From Albugo candida (Eukaryota; Oomycota; Peronosporomycetes; Albuginales), in assembly GCA_040437565.1 (NCBI GenBank), contig JBDOQK010000052.1, positions 62,001-126,000 on the forward strand: a stretch of DNA of 64,000 nucleotides, in the 5' to 3' direction. The notes beneath the pieces were generated by a model that made no database searches, was not told the DNA's origin, and saw only the letters and a list, made by a program, of their open reading frames with translations. This document shows, piece after piece, positions 10,316 through 19,745 of the stretch (its first letter is position 1; the number at the start of each line of letters is the position of its first letter). A program made the position numbers and the translations under genes.

Positions 10316-12431
10316 TTACGCAGCCAACCGTTGGCTCTGAGTTGCGTCGTCTACAAACTTCAAATCAGTCAAAAGCGCAAAACAGTACAAATGTATCGCA
10401 CGTCTGAAAGTGTCGCCAAAAGGCTTTCGGAAGCGTCTGGATGTCTTTTGATTTGTTCAAGAACTTCAAAGTACTCGTCCGTTGTTCGTCGTGAAGCCGG
10501 ACTCAATCCATCCAGCAGATCGCCAACCTTTTGATCCAGCACGAGTCAATAAGCTGTAACAGAAGAGTTGCATCTCACCATATTCAATAAAGCGCATGCT
10601 GCTTCCACAACGTGTGGCATCAGTGTCTCCTGATTCTCTAGCATCATGGAGATAGACACATGCATGATGTTTTCCGTCAAAAGCTGACGCCGGAAGAGGT
10701 CGCCAATGAGAAGCACATTCGCGATCATGCATTGCTGTCGCCAAGAGTACTGAATCCGAGACGCTGCTTCCAACTTCGAGTCGATTGCATCAACTTGCTC
10801 GATACACTCTTCTTCAACCAAAGCTTCATAACATTTGGTCAAGAAAATACGTCGAAAATTGATCGTTCGAGGTCCTTGACGGAATTCTGGACTATTTTGC
10901 GATATGTATGTGCAGAGTTGGGCGAATCCTTCCCTTCACAATAGAATTCCATCAGAATCTCATCCTCAAAACATTCTTTTGTACCATTGAGTAGGCTCGG
11001 CAATCGCGCGATCAAACAATTCTCCGATCACACTTTCCAATGTCTCTATACAACTGATCGGAATCTCTTGGAAGCGCACAAAGAATGAATCTATATCGGA
11101 CACTTTGACTTCATCAAGGAGTCTAAAACATCACGGAAAGCAGCTTTGTCACCACACACGACTCTGTTACGTACTGTTGCATTCTTTTTCTGGCTAATTC
11201 GGATTCTTTGGCGAATGTGTCACAAATGGCTTCGGTATCGTCCTCCCGATCGAGCGATTTGGTATTCTTAAAGTGTTTGTCATTTCCAAAGCTCATGAAA
11301 GCTGCATATTCGGTCGGATTGAAAAAGCACGTCAAATTGGCTTCGTAGTGAGCGCCTGCAGCAATGGAGAACCCTCGATTTCGACGTCCCATCTTCTCTT
11401 TCCACATTCGACGTTTGCTACCGTCGTGATCTCCATACCGATAAACCGCTCCAATTGTCTCATTCCAATCGATTCCGACGGGAAGCATTGTGTACAAAGG
11501 CTGAAACTACAATTCGAGCCAAATGCAGCGATAGCCATTTGAAAATTAATCACCTCTATCTTCTTTTTTACCTGTAAAAGCTCTTTGATGGTGTAAATGA
11601 GCTTCCCGTTGTATCTGCAGCCCAATCTCTGCATTCTTTGTGTCATATTACGCGCATTTCCATCGAACTCATACGCTTACAGCTTCCGAGGACCGAAGCA
11701 GAGGCGGGAGGGAACATGGAACACGGTCACAAACGCTTTGAAACTACATATTGTCGAATGAATGCAACACCAAAATTGTTGCAGTTGAACTTTGACCTGT
11801 AATAAAAACTCGATCGAATATTTTATCGGATCGAGTGCCAAATCGCTTCTATTGCCACAAAAACGAGCCTCTCTGCTTTGCGCATTTGGCAAAGAGAAGG
11901 ATTCCGGTAGGATGAGTGTGGTGGCTTCGCGGGAATACGTCTCATTCATGGATTGTGTCACGCTTGTTGGGCTTATTTCGGCATCATTTTTCGGTCTCAC
12001 AGGGGAAAAGCTGGCAGGTGACCGAAATAATAGTAAGGTGANNNNNNNNNNNNNNNNNNNNNNNNNNNNNNNNNNNNNNNNNNNNNNNNNNNNNNNNNNN
12101 NNNNNNNNNNNNNNNNNNNNNNNNNNNNNNNNNNNNNNNNNGATCGAGTGCCAAATCGCTTCTATTGCCACAAAAACGAGCCTCTCTGCTTTGCGCATTT
12201 GGCAAAGAGAAGGATTCCGGTAGGATGAGTGTGGTGGCTTCGCGGGAATACGTCTCATTCATGGATTGTGTCACGCTTGTTGGGCTTATTTCGGCATCAT
12301 TTTTCGGTCTCACAGGGGAAAAGCTGGCAGGTGACCGAAATAATAGTAAGGTGATAGCTTTGAATAGGGTTGGAATGTGAATGTACACACCTTGGAACAA
12401 ATTCCCCGGCGTTTGGATTGAGTTTTGTCAT
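10316..12431 (-). CDS. Compact eIF4G/PAIP1-like translation initiation factor (PAM2, two eIF4E-binding motifs, MIF4G)
   Basis: I assembled nine exons from minus-strand frames using GT-AG introns of 44-67 bp. Exon boundaries: 12431-12391, 12323-11797 (contains the gap at 12042-12141 and its doubled flanks), 11743-11681, 11628-11572, 11506-11175, 11122-10985, 10933-10579, 10527-10402, 10357-10316. Counting the doubled flank once gives about 455 residues. Exons 1-2 join to LNPNAGEFVPSF, a textbook PAM2 motif for binding the MLLE domain of poly(A)-binding protein. Next come two segments of the form Y-x4-L-L followed by FQ (KYSIEFLLQFQ and IYTIKELLQFQ), matching the eIF4E-binding site of eIF4G. 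The C-terminal half is a MIF4G domain that would bind eIF4A (INFRRIFLTKCYEAL, LLIGDLFRRQLLTENIMH). Expected role: bridging cap and poly(A) tail in the cytoplasm. It is much shorter than animal or plant eIF4G. The last two exon ends are the least certain; without the final intron the frame stops at 10369. Confidence 0.75.
11829..12354. repeat. Assembly gap with unmerged 213-bp flanks
   Basis: 11829-12041 and 12142-12354 are identical and flank 100 N within exon 2 of the eIF4G-like gene. Reading one copy keeps the frame through the first eIF4E-binding motif. Confidence 0.92.
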
Positions 12432-12568
12432 GCGTTCCTCGGACAATTTCGCGTGCTGTGTTTGCTGACTATATAGGTGGGTATAATGTGGTCACCTTAC
12501 TTGTATATTAGTGTGGCTTACATTATATATACTGTTCCCAGTAATTTGTGTGACGATTCTCGCTGAAT
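12432..12568. promoter_or_regulatory. Divergent promoter, eIF4G-like / SNF2
   Basis: 137 bp separate the two start codons. The interval is AT-rich (TATATA stretches near 12470 and 12525-12533) and has no ACCGGT element. No other motif can be supported. Confidence 0.35.
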
Positions 12569-15500
12569 ATGGAGGGACGAAAAGTGATTACATCAGCGGA
12601 CGTGAAGCGTCTAATGGACATGGCATTACATATGCAGCGAGAGAATCAGACTAATCATCCAAAATACGCGCAGATTGTTACCTTACTCCGCCAGTATCAC
12701 CAGCAGCAGCAAACGTCTGCTTCTTCATCAACGTTATCGTCAACGGCGTCCACGTTGAGACACAATGTAAAGTCATTAACTAAAGAAAATCCCTCCATGG
12801 AAACAAATCCAGTGCTCTCCTCCCATTCAACGTCCACCGTCGTGATTCCTCGTTCACCTGTGGTTCAAAACGATGATCCGTCCGCTACAAAAGCGATCAA
12901 ACAAAATCCAAAGGAGATGAGTCTAATGAGGCGACTTGTACCAGATGCAACTCCTCTCAGTCCATCCCCTCATCTCTCCGCTTTAGAAGCGCAATGTTTT
13001 CCCATTTACTCGCGTCATGCTTCCAGTATATCTTCCTTACAAAACACACCACCGCATTCTGATAATTTACAAAATGATATCATGCATTTAGATCCTGTCA
13101 AACCCGATCCTCTCCAACAAACCAACTCCTCCGAATCCTTATCTAAATGCGTCAGCTCTTCCAAGAATTCTCGACACATTTCGGGCACGCGATGGCGAAA
13201 TCTACTGCGTCAATGTCACTTACGTCACAAGAACCATTCCAACTTTGCCGACTCCAAGCACCTGTACACCGCTGAACTCGAGGAATTCGCCAGAAAGAGC
13301 TTTCAAGCGCTGGATCCAGCCAAAGATCCATATCTTCGATGCATTTTGATCCAACGCAAACTTCGCCAACAAATGACGCAATTATACCTGGATCGACTCG
13401 ATCAAGTCGGAATCCCTTCAGTGTCCATCTACAATCATCGTTTTCTCCGTTCCTTCCGTGCCAAATACCACAAAAGAACCAATTCGGATGGATATAATGA
13501 TTCAGAGGGAAGCGAATTCGGATCTCAAAGCACATTAAACCTTCAAAAGAAGAAGCGATTCGCTCAGTATCAGGCGTACATGACGGCAATCATGGCGCAC
13601 ACTCGTAGTTTCTTCAGCTTCCACAAACAAGTCAAACTCCAGCTATCCAAATGTGCTCGTCACGCTAAAATCTTCGTGGAGCAGCGTATTTCCAAAGCCG
13701 AACGTGAAGAAGATCGCCAAGAAAGACTCCGATTAAAAGCTCTGAAAGCAAACGACATGGAAGCTTACATCAAACTCGTAGCGGAAGCCAAGAACGAACG
13801 CTTGTCGTACCTGTTGTCCCAAACGAATCAGTACTTGGACAGTATCCGCGAGCTCGTCGATCAGCATAAAGAGAAATTCCATTTGGTCGATCGGATGGCT
13901 TTAGAGACACAAAGCCCAGTGGAAGATGACACCAATACCGACATCAATTACATCGAAATCGCGTGCAGAAGTGAGCTTCCACGGCAACCGATGATGCTTG
14001 TGGGTGGCGATTTGAAGGAATATCAGCTTCGAGGCTTACAATGGATGGTATCTTTATACGACAATCATTTGAATGGAATCCTCGCTGATGAAATGGGTCT
14101 CGGGAAAACGATTCAGACGATCGCATTGTTGACGTACATCACTGAAATCCGACATAATCATGGTCCTTTCCTTGTTGTTGTACCGCTGTCCACGCTATCG
14201 AATTGGGTCATTGAGTTCAAGAAATGGGCTCCAAAGCTTTTGATTGTGGTGTACAAAGGTGCTCCATGTGTTCGTAAAGAGCTCTTCCGTCAGGAAATGG
14301 CTTCATGTCAATTCAACGTTCTTCTCACCACGTACGAGTATACGATGAAGGATAAACATGTCTTGCGCAAATATGAATGGCAGTATATCATTGTCGACGA
14401 AGGTCATCGGATGAAGAACGCTCAAAGTAAATTCGCAATGACATTGGGAACCATGTATCGTTCTCGAAATCGTCTTTTGCTGACGGGAACTCCGCTTCAG
14501 AACAGTCTTCCGGAGCTTTGGGCGCTGCTGAATTTTCTCCTTCCGACAATTTTCGAGTCGGTCGATACATTTGAGCAATGGTTTAGTAAGCCATTCTCGC
14601 AATTCTCGGGGACGGGGAACGATACACAGAACGATTTGTCCGATGAGGAACGAATGCTTATCATCAATCGGTTGCATCAAGTGTTGCGTCCGTTTTTGCT
14701 GCGTCGTGTGAAGGCTTCGGTGTTGGATCAATTACCGGAGAAAGTGGAACGTGTGCTGAAATGTGAGCTTTCCGGCTGGCAAAAGATTCTTTATCGTCGT
14801 ATTCAGCAAGGTGGTGCCATTCTACTGGAACAAGAAGGCAATGAGAAGACCAGCAAGGCGAAATACACGTTCAAAGGTCTTTCCAATGTGCTCATGCAAC
14901 TCCGTAAAGTGTGCAATCATCCGTACTTGTTCCAACCGCAAGGATACCCAATCGATTTTGATCTTGTTCGGTCGTCAGGAAAGTTTGAATTGCTTGATCG
15001 AATGCTTCCAAAGCTCAAAGCAGCTGGACATCGTGTCCTCATGTTCAGCCAAATGACGCAGCTCATGCACATTCTGGAAGACTACTTTCAGTACCGCGGC
15101 TTCACGTATCTTCGATTGGATGGATCCACGTCGGCCGATGAGCGAGAGCAACGAATGTTTATGTTCAACGCTTCGGATTCGCCTCATTTCATCTTTTTGT
15201 TGAGCACGCGAGCTGGAGGCTTGGGGCTGAATCTTGCTACTGCCGACACTGTGATTATATTTGACAGCGATTGGAATCCAGCAATGGACGCTCAGGCGCA
15301 AGATCGAGCTCATCGGATCGGACAAAAGAATGAAGTTCGTGTGTTTCGTCTTGTGACCAATAGCCCAGTTGAAGAGAAGATTCTTTCACGAGCAACCAAT
15401 AAGCTGAATATGAACAATTTGGTCGTAGAGGCTGGAAAGTTTAACAATCGATCCAAAGAAGCAGAACGTCGAGCGATGTTGGAAAGTCTTATTCGAATGG

Positions 15501-16471
15501 AAGCTGAGGAAGCTGCTGCGAATGCGAACGGAGATGGGAATACTGTTGATGAAGGGCTCTCTGTGTTGGAAGACGATGAGATCAATGAGTTGATGGCACT
15601 TACAGAAGAAGAATTGGCATTGTACCAGCGAATGGATCATGAGCGAGATCGATCGGATAAGGAATGGATCGAGCATCATCGACGTGGAAGCTTGATTCCC
15701 CAGCGATTGATGAGTGAGGAGGAGGTTCCGGAATGGCTCAAGGACGCAAATCAGCAACTTGAGAGTCAACAAGAGCTCGCATCAAACAAAGACGATTGGC
15801 GTTGGGTTCTTGATGACCAGCAATCTGGACGTAAACGGAAGGAGGTCGTGTCGTATCGTGAAGCTTTGACGGAATCGGAATTCATCAAGATATGTGAGAA
15901 TGGTGTGTCCAATGCTTCCGATCGACATGAAGGTGTGAAAAAGCACAAAAAAGCACCGCTAAAGACCGTTCGGCCTTCGTGTTTTGCCCCTCCTTCCTTG
16001 GATCAAGCAAGCAAAGACGCGCAAAAGACCCGAAAGACGTTGTGTTACTTCTATCGCAAAGTGTATGATGGAGTCTTGAAGCTGGTGGATGCTCGTGGTC
16101 ATCCCCGCTCGGCCTTGTTCATGGCCAAACCTTCAGCGATCGAGTATCCAGACTACTATCAAATCATCAAACATCCAATATCGCTGGGCGTCATCAAGGA
16201 GCGTATCGACGGCCATTTATACAGCGATCACGCGATGTTTGCTGACGATTTTCGCTTAATGGTTGAGAACGCTCAAGTGTACAATCCTTCAACGGCGTTG
16301 GTTGTTCAAGACGCATTGGCGATTGATCGATATATCCAGCGTCAGCTTCAGCAGATTCAAGCTAAATCTTTCTCACAGCTGACACAAGAGTACCAAGTCG
16401 CTCGTCAACAGCATCGTCAGCGTTCAAGAGCTCGAAAAGAGAAGAAACGAGCCAAATTGGAAGCGCAATAA
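12569..16471 (+). CDS. Brahma/STH1-type SNF2 chromatin-remodelling ATPase with bromodomain
   Basis: An intronless gene of 1300 codons. It would be the motor subunit of a SWI/SNF or RSC-type complex, sliding or ejecting nucleosomes with ATP in the nucleus. Order of parts: a Gln/Ser-rich N terminus; an HSA-like and post-HSA basic helical region around residues 230-450 (including RLRLKALKANDMEAYIKLV, typical just before the ATPase in this family); SNF2_N with Walker A ADEMGLGKT near residue 508 and DEGH near 609; Helicase_C with the RAHRIGQ motif near 913; a SnAC-like acidic/basic linker; and one bromodomain near residues 1157-1255, with the acetyl-lysine-contacting Asn in NAQVYNPS. HSA plus bromodomain sets it apart from ISWI and CHD. 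It ends 12 bp from the stop of the convergent phosphatase gene. Confidence 0.94.
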   Translation: MEGRKVITSADVKRLMDMALHMQRENQTNHPKYAQIVTLLRQYHQQQQTSASSSTLSSTASTLRHNVKSLTKENPSMETNPVLSSHSTSTVVIPRSPVVQNDDPSATKAIKQNPKEMSLMRRLVPDATPLSPSPHLSALEAQCFPIYSRHASSISSLQNTPPHSDNLQNDIMHLDPVKPDPLQQTNSSESLSKCVSSSKNSRHISGTRWRNLLRQCHLRHKNHSNFADSKHLYTAELEEFARKSFQALDPAKDPYLRCILIQRKLRQQMTQLYLDRLDQVGIPSVSIYNHRFLRSFRAKYHKRTNSDGYNDSEGSEFGSQSTLNLQKKKRFAQYQAYMTAIMAHTRSFFSFHKQVKLQLSKCARHAKIFVEQRISKAEREEDRQERLRLKALKANDMEAYIKLVAEAKNERLSYLLSQTNQYLDSIRELVDQHKEKFHLVDRMALETQSPVEDDTNTDINYIEIACRSELPRQPMMLVGGDLKEYQLRGLQWMVSLYDNHLNGILADEMGLGKTIQTIALLTYITEIRHNHGPFLVVVPLSTLSNWVIEFKKWAPKLLIVVYKGAPCVRKELFRQEMASCQFNVLLTTYEYTMKDKHVLRKYEWQYIIVDEGHRMKNAQSKFAMTLGTMYRSRNRLLLTGTPLQNSLPELWALLNFLLPTIFESVDTFEQWFSKPFSQFSGTGNDTQNDLSDEERMLIINRLHQVLRPFLLRRVKASVLDQLPEKVERVLKCELSGWQKILYRRIQQGGAILLEQEGNEKTSKAKYTFKGLSNVLMQLRKVCNHPYLFQPQGYPIDFDLVRSSGKFELLDRMLPKLKAAGHRVLMFSQMTQLMHILEDYFQYRGFTYLRLDGSTSADEREQRMFMFNASDSPHFIFLLSTRAGGLGLNLATADTVIIFDSDWNPAMDAQAQDRAHRIGQKNEVRVFRLVTNSPVEEKILSRATNKLNMNNLVVEAGKFNNRSKEAERRAMLESLIRMEAEEAAANANGDGNTVDEGLSVLEDDEINELMALTEEELALYQRMDHERDRSDKEWIEHHRRGSLIPQRLMSEEEVPEWLKDANQQLESQQELASNKDDWRWVLDDQQSGRKRKEVVSYREALTESEFIKICENGVSNASDRHEGVKKHKKAPLKTVRPSCFAPPSLDQASKDAQKTRKTLCYFYRKVYDGVLKLVDARGHPRSALFMAKPSAIEYPDYYQIIKHPISLGVIKERIDGHLYSDHAMFADDFRLMVENAQVYNPSTALVVQDALAIDRYIQRQLQQIQAKSFSQLTQEYQVARQQHRQRSRARKEKKRAKLEAQ

Positions 16472-16483
16472 TAAGTATCTATT

Positions 16484-17513
16484 TCATGTAAAGTACCCCG
16501 CATCGATTACGTCAGCGGAAGATGAAGCAGAGCCTTGAACGTCGACAGATTGGGATCGATTAGCCTCTTTGAAGACCTTGTACGAGCGCTAGGGAACCCA
16601 TGAGATTTCATTCACAAGTAATCAATCAACATCATACCTGAAGATTCTCATCGACCTTCATGACCGCAGCGAGGTTTCCAAAGCGATGGCAATAGTTTGG
16701 CGCACTCCACACAGTTGAGAACGTCTCTCGAAATAATACTTGATATCCCTCCATACACAGCTGATGCGCTCGACTCATATGACGCAATCCATTCATATGT
16801 AAGAATTTCTCCACAATGTCGCCGCCAAAGATGTACCCGGCACCTCGTGGAGACTGAGTGAATTAGACGCAATGGATTGAGCGGGTGACACGTACCAAAT
16901 GGAATCCCGTGTTCTTTGGATCGGGATCGGACCACACGATATCGGCAAATGGTCCATCAGCTGGAATTTCCATGAATCGATGGATCATCCTCAATTGATC
17001 TAAATGGTGGATTGCAGGACTCAAACCTCCATGGAGGCAGAAGAGATGCTGATCTACAAGAGCTCCTAAAGGGAGGAAGTCGAACATGTCCATACACGCT
17101 TTGTACGGTCTCGGATCGCCGTCATATTTTTTGAGACATTCCATCTGGAAGCCATAAACGGCTGTGGTCTGACGTGATTCGTGATTCCCGCGCAAGAGAG
17201 TGACCGCAGAAGGGTACAGAACTTTGAAAATGCATAAAAGTGCGATAGTCTCCACACTCATTGCGCCACGATCGACAAAATCGCCAAGGAAGATATAGTG
17301 GGTCGATGGAACTGCGTCACTCAGCTTGAATAGCTCTAATAAATCGTAAAATTGGCCGTGGATATCGCCACAAATGGTCACAGGAGAACTTATGTGAACA
17401 ATGTTGTCGTCTTGAACCATAATATCTTTCACGCGGTCGCATAACGCGAGAAATGTCGCACAATCGAGCAATTCGCCGCGCTGCAATCGTTCGAGCTGTT
17501 TGGCGACGTGCAT
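16484..17513 (-). CDS. PP4-like protein phosphatase catalytic subunit with atypical C terminus
   Basis: A Ser/Thr phosphatase of the PP2A/PP4/PP6 group. Three exons (17513-16896, 16853-16638, 16576-16484) with introns of 42 and 61 bp give 308 residues, the usual length. Metal-site and catalytic motifs are intact: GDIHGQF, GDFVDRG, LLRGNHES, HGGLSP, and RAHQL with SAPNY in exon 2. The N terminus (LERLQRGELL) and the VDENLQ segment look most like PP4. The gene ends in AGYFT, whereas PP2A, PP4 and PP6 nearly always end in a D-Y-F-L tail whose last Leu is methyl-esterified; here the terminal Leu is missing. I start at the ATG at 17513, where homology begins. The paired ACCGGTA element lies only 7-26 bp upstream of it, so the 5' UTR must be tiny or the element transcribed. 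Convergent with SNF2. Confidence 0.88.
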
Positions 17514-17519
17514 GAGGAG

Positions 17520-17539
17520 TACCGGTACGGAACCGGTAC
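17520..17539. promoter_or_regulatory. Paired ACCGGTA palindromes upstream of the PP4-like gene
   Basis: TACCGGTAC at 17520-17528 and ACCGGTAC at 17532-17539, CCGG centres 11 bp apart. This is the same layout as at 7270-7289 (ACCGGTAC, 3-bp spacer, ACCGGTA), with a different spacer sequence. Confidence 0.5.
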
Positions 17540-17576
17540 GCCGCCACCGATACCTCAACGGATAACGAGATGATAT

Positions 17577-17736
17577 CTGCTTGATGGCGTTATATAACGA
17601 TATTACNNNNNNNNNNNNNNNNNNNNNNNNNNNNNNNNNNNNNNNNNNNNNNNNNNNNNNNNNNNNNNNNNNNNNNNNNNNNNNNNNNNNNNNNNNNNNN
17701 NNNNNNCTGCTTGATGGCGTTATATAACGATATTAC
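17577..17736. repeat. Assembly gap with unmerged 30-bp flanks
   Basis: The same 30 bp occur at 17577-17606 and 17707-17736 around 100 N, between the phosphatase and kinase-like starts. Confidence 0.85.
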
Positions 17737-17987
17737 GATAGCGCTCCTGTAAAAACACATCAGCTCTCTTCCAAGCGTGAACGAAAATGTGGCTTTGGGG
17801 TCCATGTGCGGGTATGTCATGCACACAAACGTATCCATCCGATATGTCCACGATGCTGGAAACATACACTTCTTTTCAATCGCTGAATCGCTCCAGTATT
17901 GCCTTTTTTTTGAGATTGTAATTGTCCATAATCTCATTGCTCTCTTCTGTAGAAGTCGATGGATGTACTCCGTCCAGCCCTAATGAT

Positions 17988-19745
17988 ATGACACGGACGA
18001 GTGCAACACATCGCTTGGAAACGGATACAATGAGCGCTCTCCACAAACCGGGTATCTACTCGGCTCGTGTTCGCGCGACACAGGAACTCGTCGCCATTAA
18101 AATTCTTCCGAGTAAATTGCTTCGGACTCGTTCCTTTCGACGGAAATTGCGTCGTGAACTTGGAATTTTGAGCATATGTCGCCACCATCCAAACATTATG
18201 CGGTTGTATGGGGTCTATAAGCTCGGGGCACACGTACGTCAACGCCATATCGCCCCCCATCTAATATTTCATTTGATAGACTGCCATCGTATTCGAACTC
18301 GCAGCCGGAGGGAATGTGCTGCATCAAGGTCATCATTGTCTTCGTCGACGAGCTCGGAGTCTCGAGAGTCTTCGGGTTGAACCCACGCCACAAAACGAAC
18401 TTGCAAGTCGCCACAGCATTAGTACCGAATTTGTGTCGGGTCTTTCCATTTTGTGCCGATATACTGAACGTCATGTGAGCGGTATTATCGGCTCCATCGC
18501 ATCGGCTTTGATGTATTTGCATGATCGAAAGCTTTTTCACGGAGACGTACGACCACATCACATTTTGTACTCTACCGCTGAAACGGATGCACGTGTCTTT
18601 CTTGCGAATTTCGGACGCTCCAGTACTTGGGCATCGCTTCTTCGTTCTTCCATCGCTTCTTTTGGTTGGAACAATCGTTTTGATTTGCGATTTCTTCCAC
18701 CATTTCTGATCCAACAACTTGAAGAAAGCGGCAAAAGGCATCCCGTCCGACCGGAACAAGCCATTCAAGTTGATGTCTGGGCACTCGGCGTGACGATGTA
18801 TGTGCTTTTATACGCTGGATTCCCATATAACGGGGCCACGGAACGTGAGCTGTGCCATCGAATCCTACATGATCGATTGGTTTTCCCGCCAGATTCCAGT
18901 CGTGCTGCGCGTGATCTGTTACAACGGATGTTGGAGAAGGATCCTGAGGTTGGAATAACAATGGCTCAAGTCACTCAGCATCCATGGATCCAGTCTCATG
19001 TGTCCTCAAATCGCGTTTGGGCATTAGATAAGCCGTTCGGCTTTGCTGAAAGGTACTATTCGGAGCTGAATTGTCGCCGCACGCGCGTTCACGACATAAT
19101 CGATCTCATGGACATTTTGCTACCAGTATGCGAGCGTGCATCGGCAGAAGAATATCGACCTTCGACCGTGTCCACTGACGGCCATCCGGTGGTGCCGAAG
19201 GCACCTCTGAGCGCGGATGCGTACATGCGGCAGGCCAGTGCGACTTTGGATGAAATAAGAAGCCAAGTACATGAGCAAGACGTCCTTCCGGAACCTTCCA
19301 TCTCNNNNNNNNNNNNNNNNNNNNNNNNNNNNNNNNNNNNNNNNNNNNNNNNNNNNNNNNNNNNNNNNNNNNNNNNNNNNNNNNNNNNNNNNNNNNNNNN
19401 NNNNGCTTTGCTGAAAGGTACTATTCGGAGCTGAATTGTCGCCGCACGCGCGTTCACGACATAATCGATCTCATGGACATTTTGCTACCAGTATGCGAGC
19501 GTGCATCGGCAGAAGAATATCGACCTTCGACCGTGTCCACTGACGGCCATCCGGTGGTGCCGAAGGCACCTCTGAGCGCGGATGCGTACATGCGGCAGGC
19601 CAGTGCGACTTTGGATGAAATAAGAAGCCAAGTACATGAGCAAGACGTCCTTCCGGAACCTTCCATCTCGACTGATTCACGACGACTCCTCTTCATCCGC
19701 CGCCATTTTCGCTCGTTTATGAGTCCGACCATGCAGCCTTCTTAG
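17988..19745 (+). CDS. CAMK-like protein kinase domain, predicted pseudokinase
   Basis: Two exons (17988-18233, then from 18280; 46-bp intron) encode a kinase fold of about 448 residues once the doubled 265-bp gap flank is read once. The N-lobe keeps the ATP-anchoring lysine (LVAIKI) but lacks a glycine loop. In the C-lobe the catalytic loop reads FHGDVRPHHIL instead of HRDLKPEN: the Asp stays, but the Arg is Gly and the Asn is His. The DFG metal motif reads NFG. The structural segment DVWALGVTMYVLLYAGFPY and the C-terminal helices (ARDLLQRMLEKDP, HPWI) are well kept and CAMK-like. So it probably binds nucleotide weakly or acts as a scaffold; weak catalysis cannot be excluded. The start is the first ATG in frame with the N-lobe; an extra upstream exon is possible. 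Its TAG overlaps the TAA of COG7. Confidence 0.8.
19040..19669. repeat. Assembly gap with unmerged 265-bp flanks
   Basis: 19040-19304 and 19405-19669 are identical around 100 N in the 3' part of the kinase-like gene, in the same codon phase. Confidence 0.92.
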
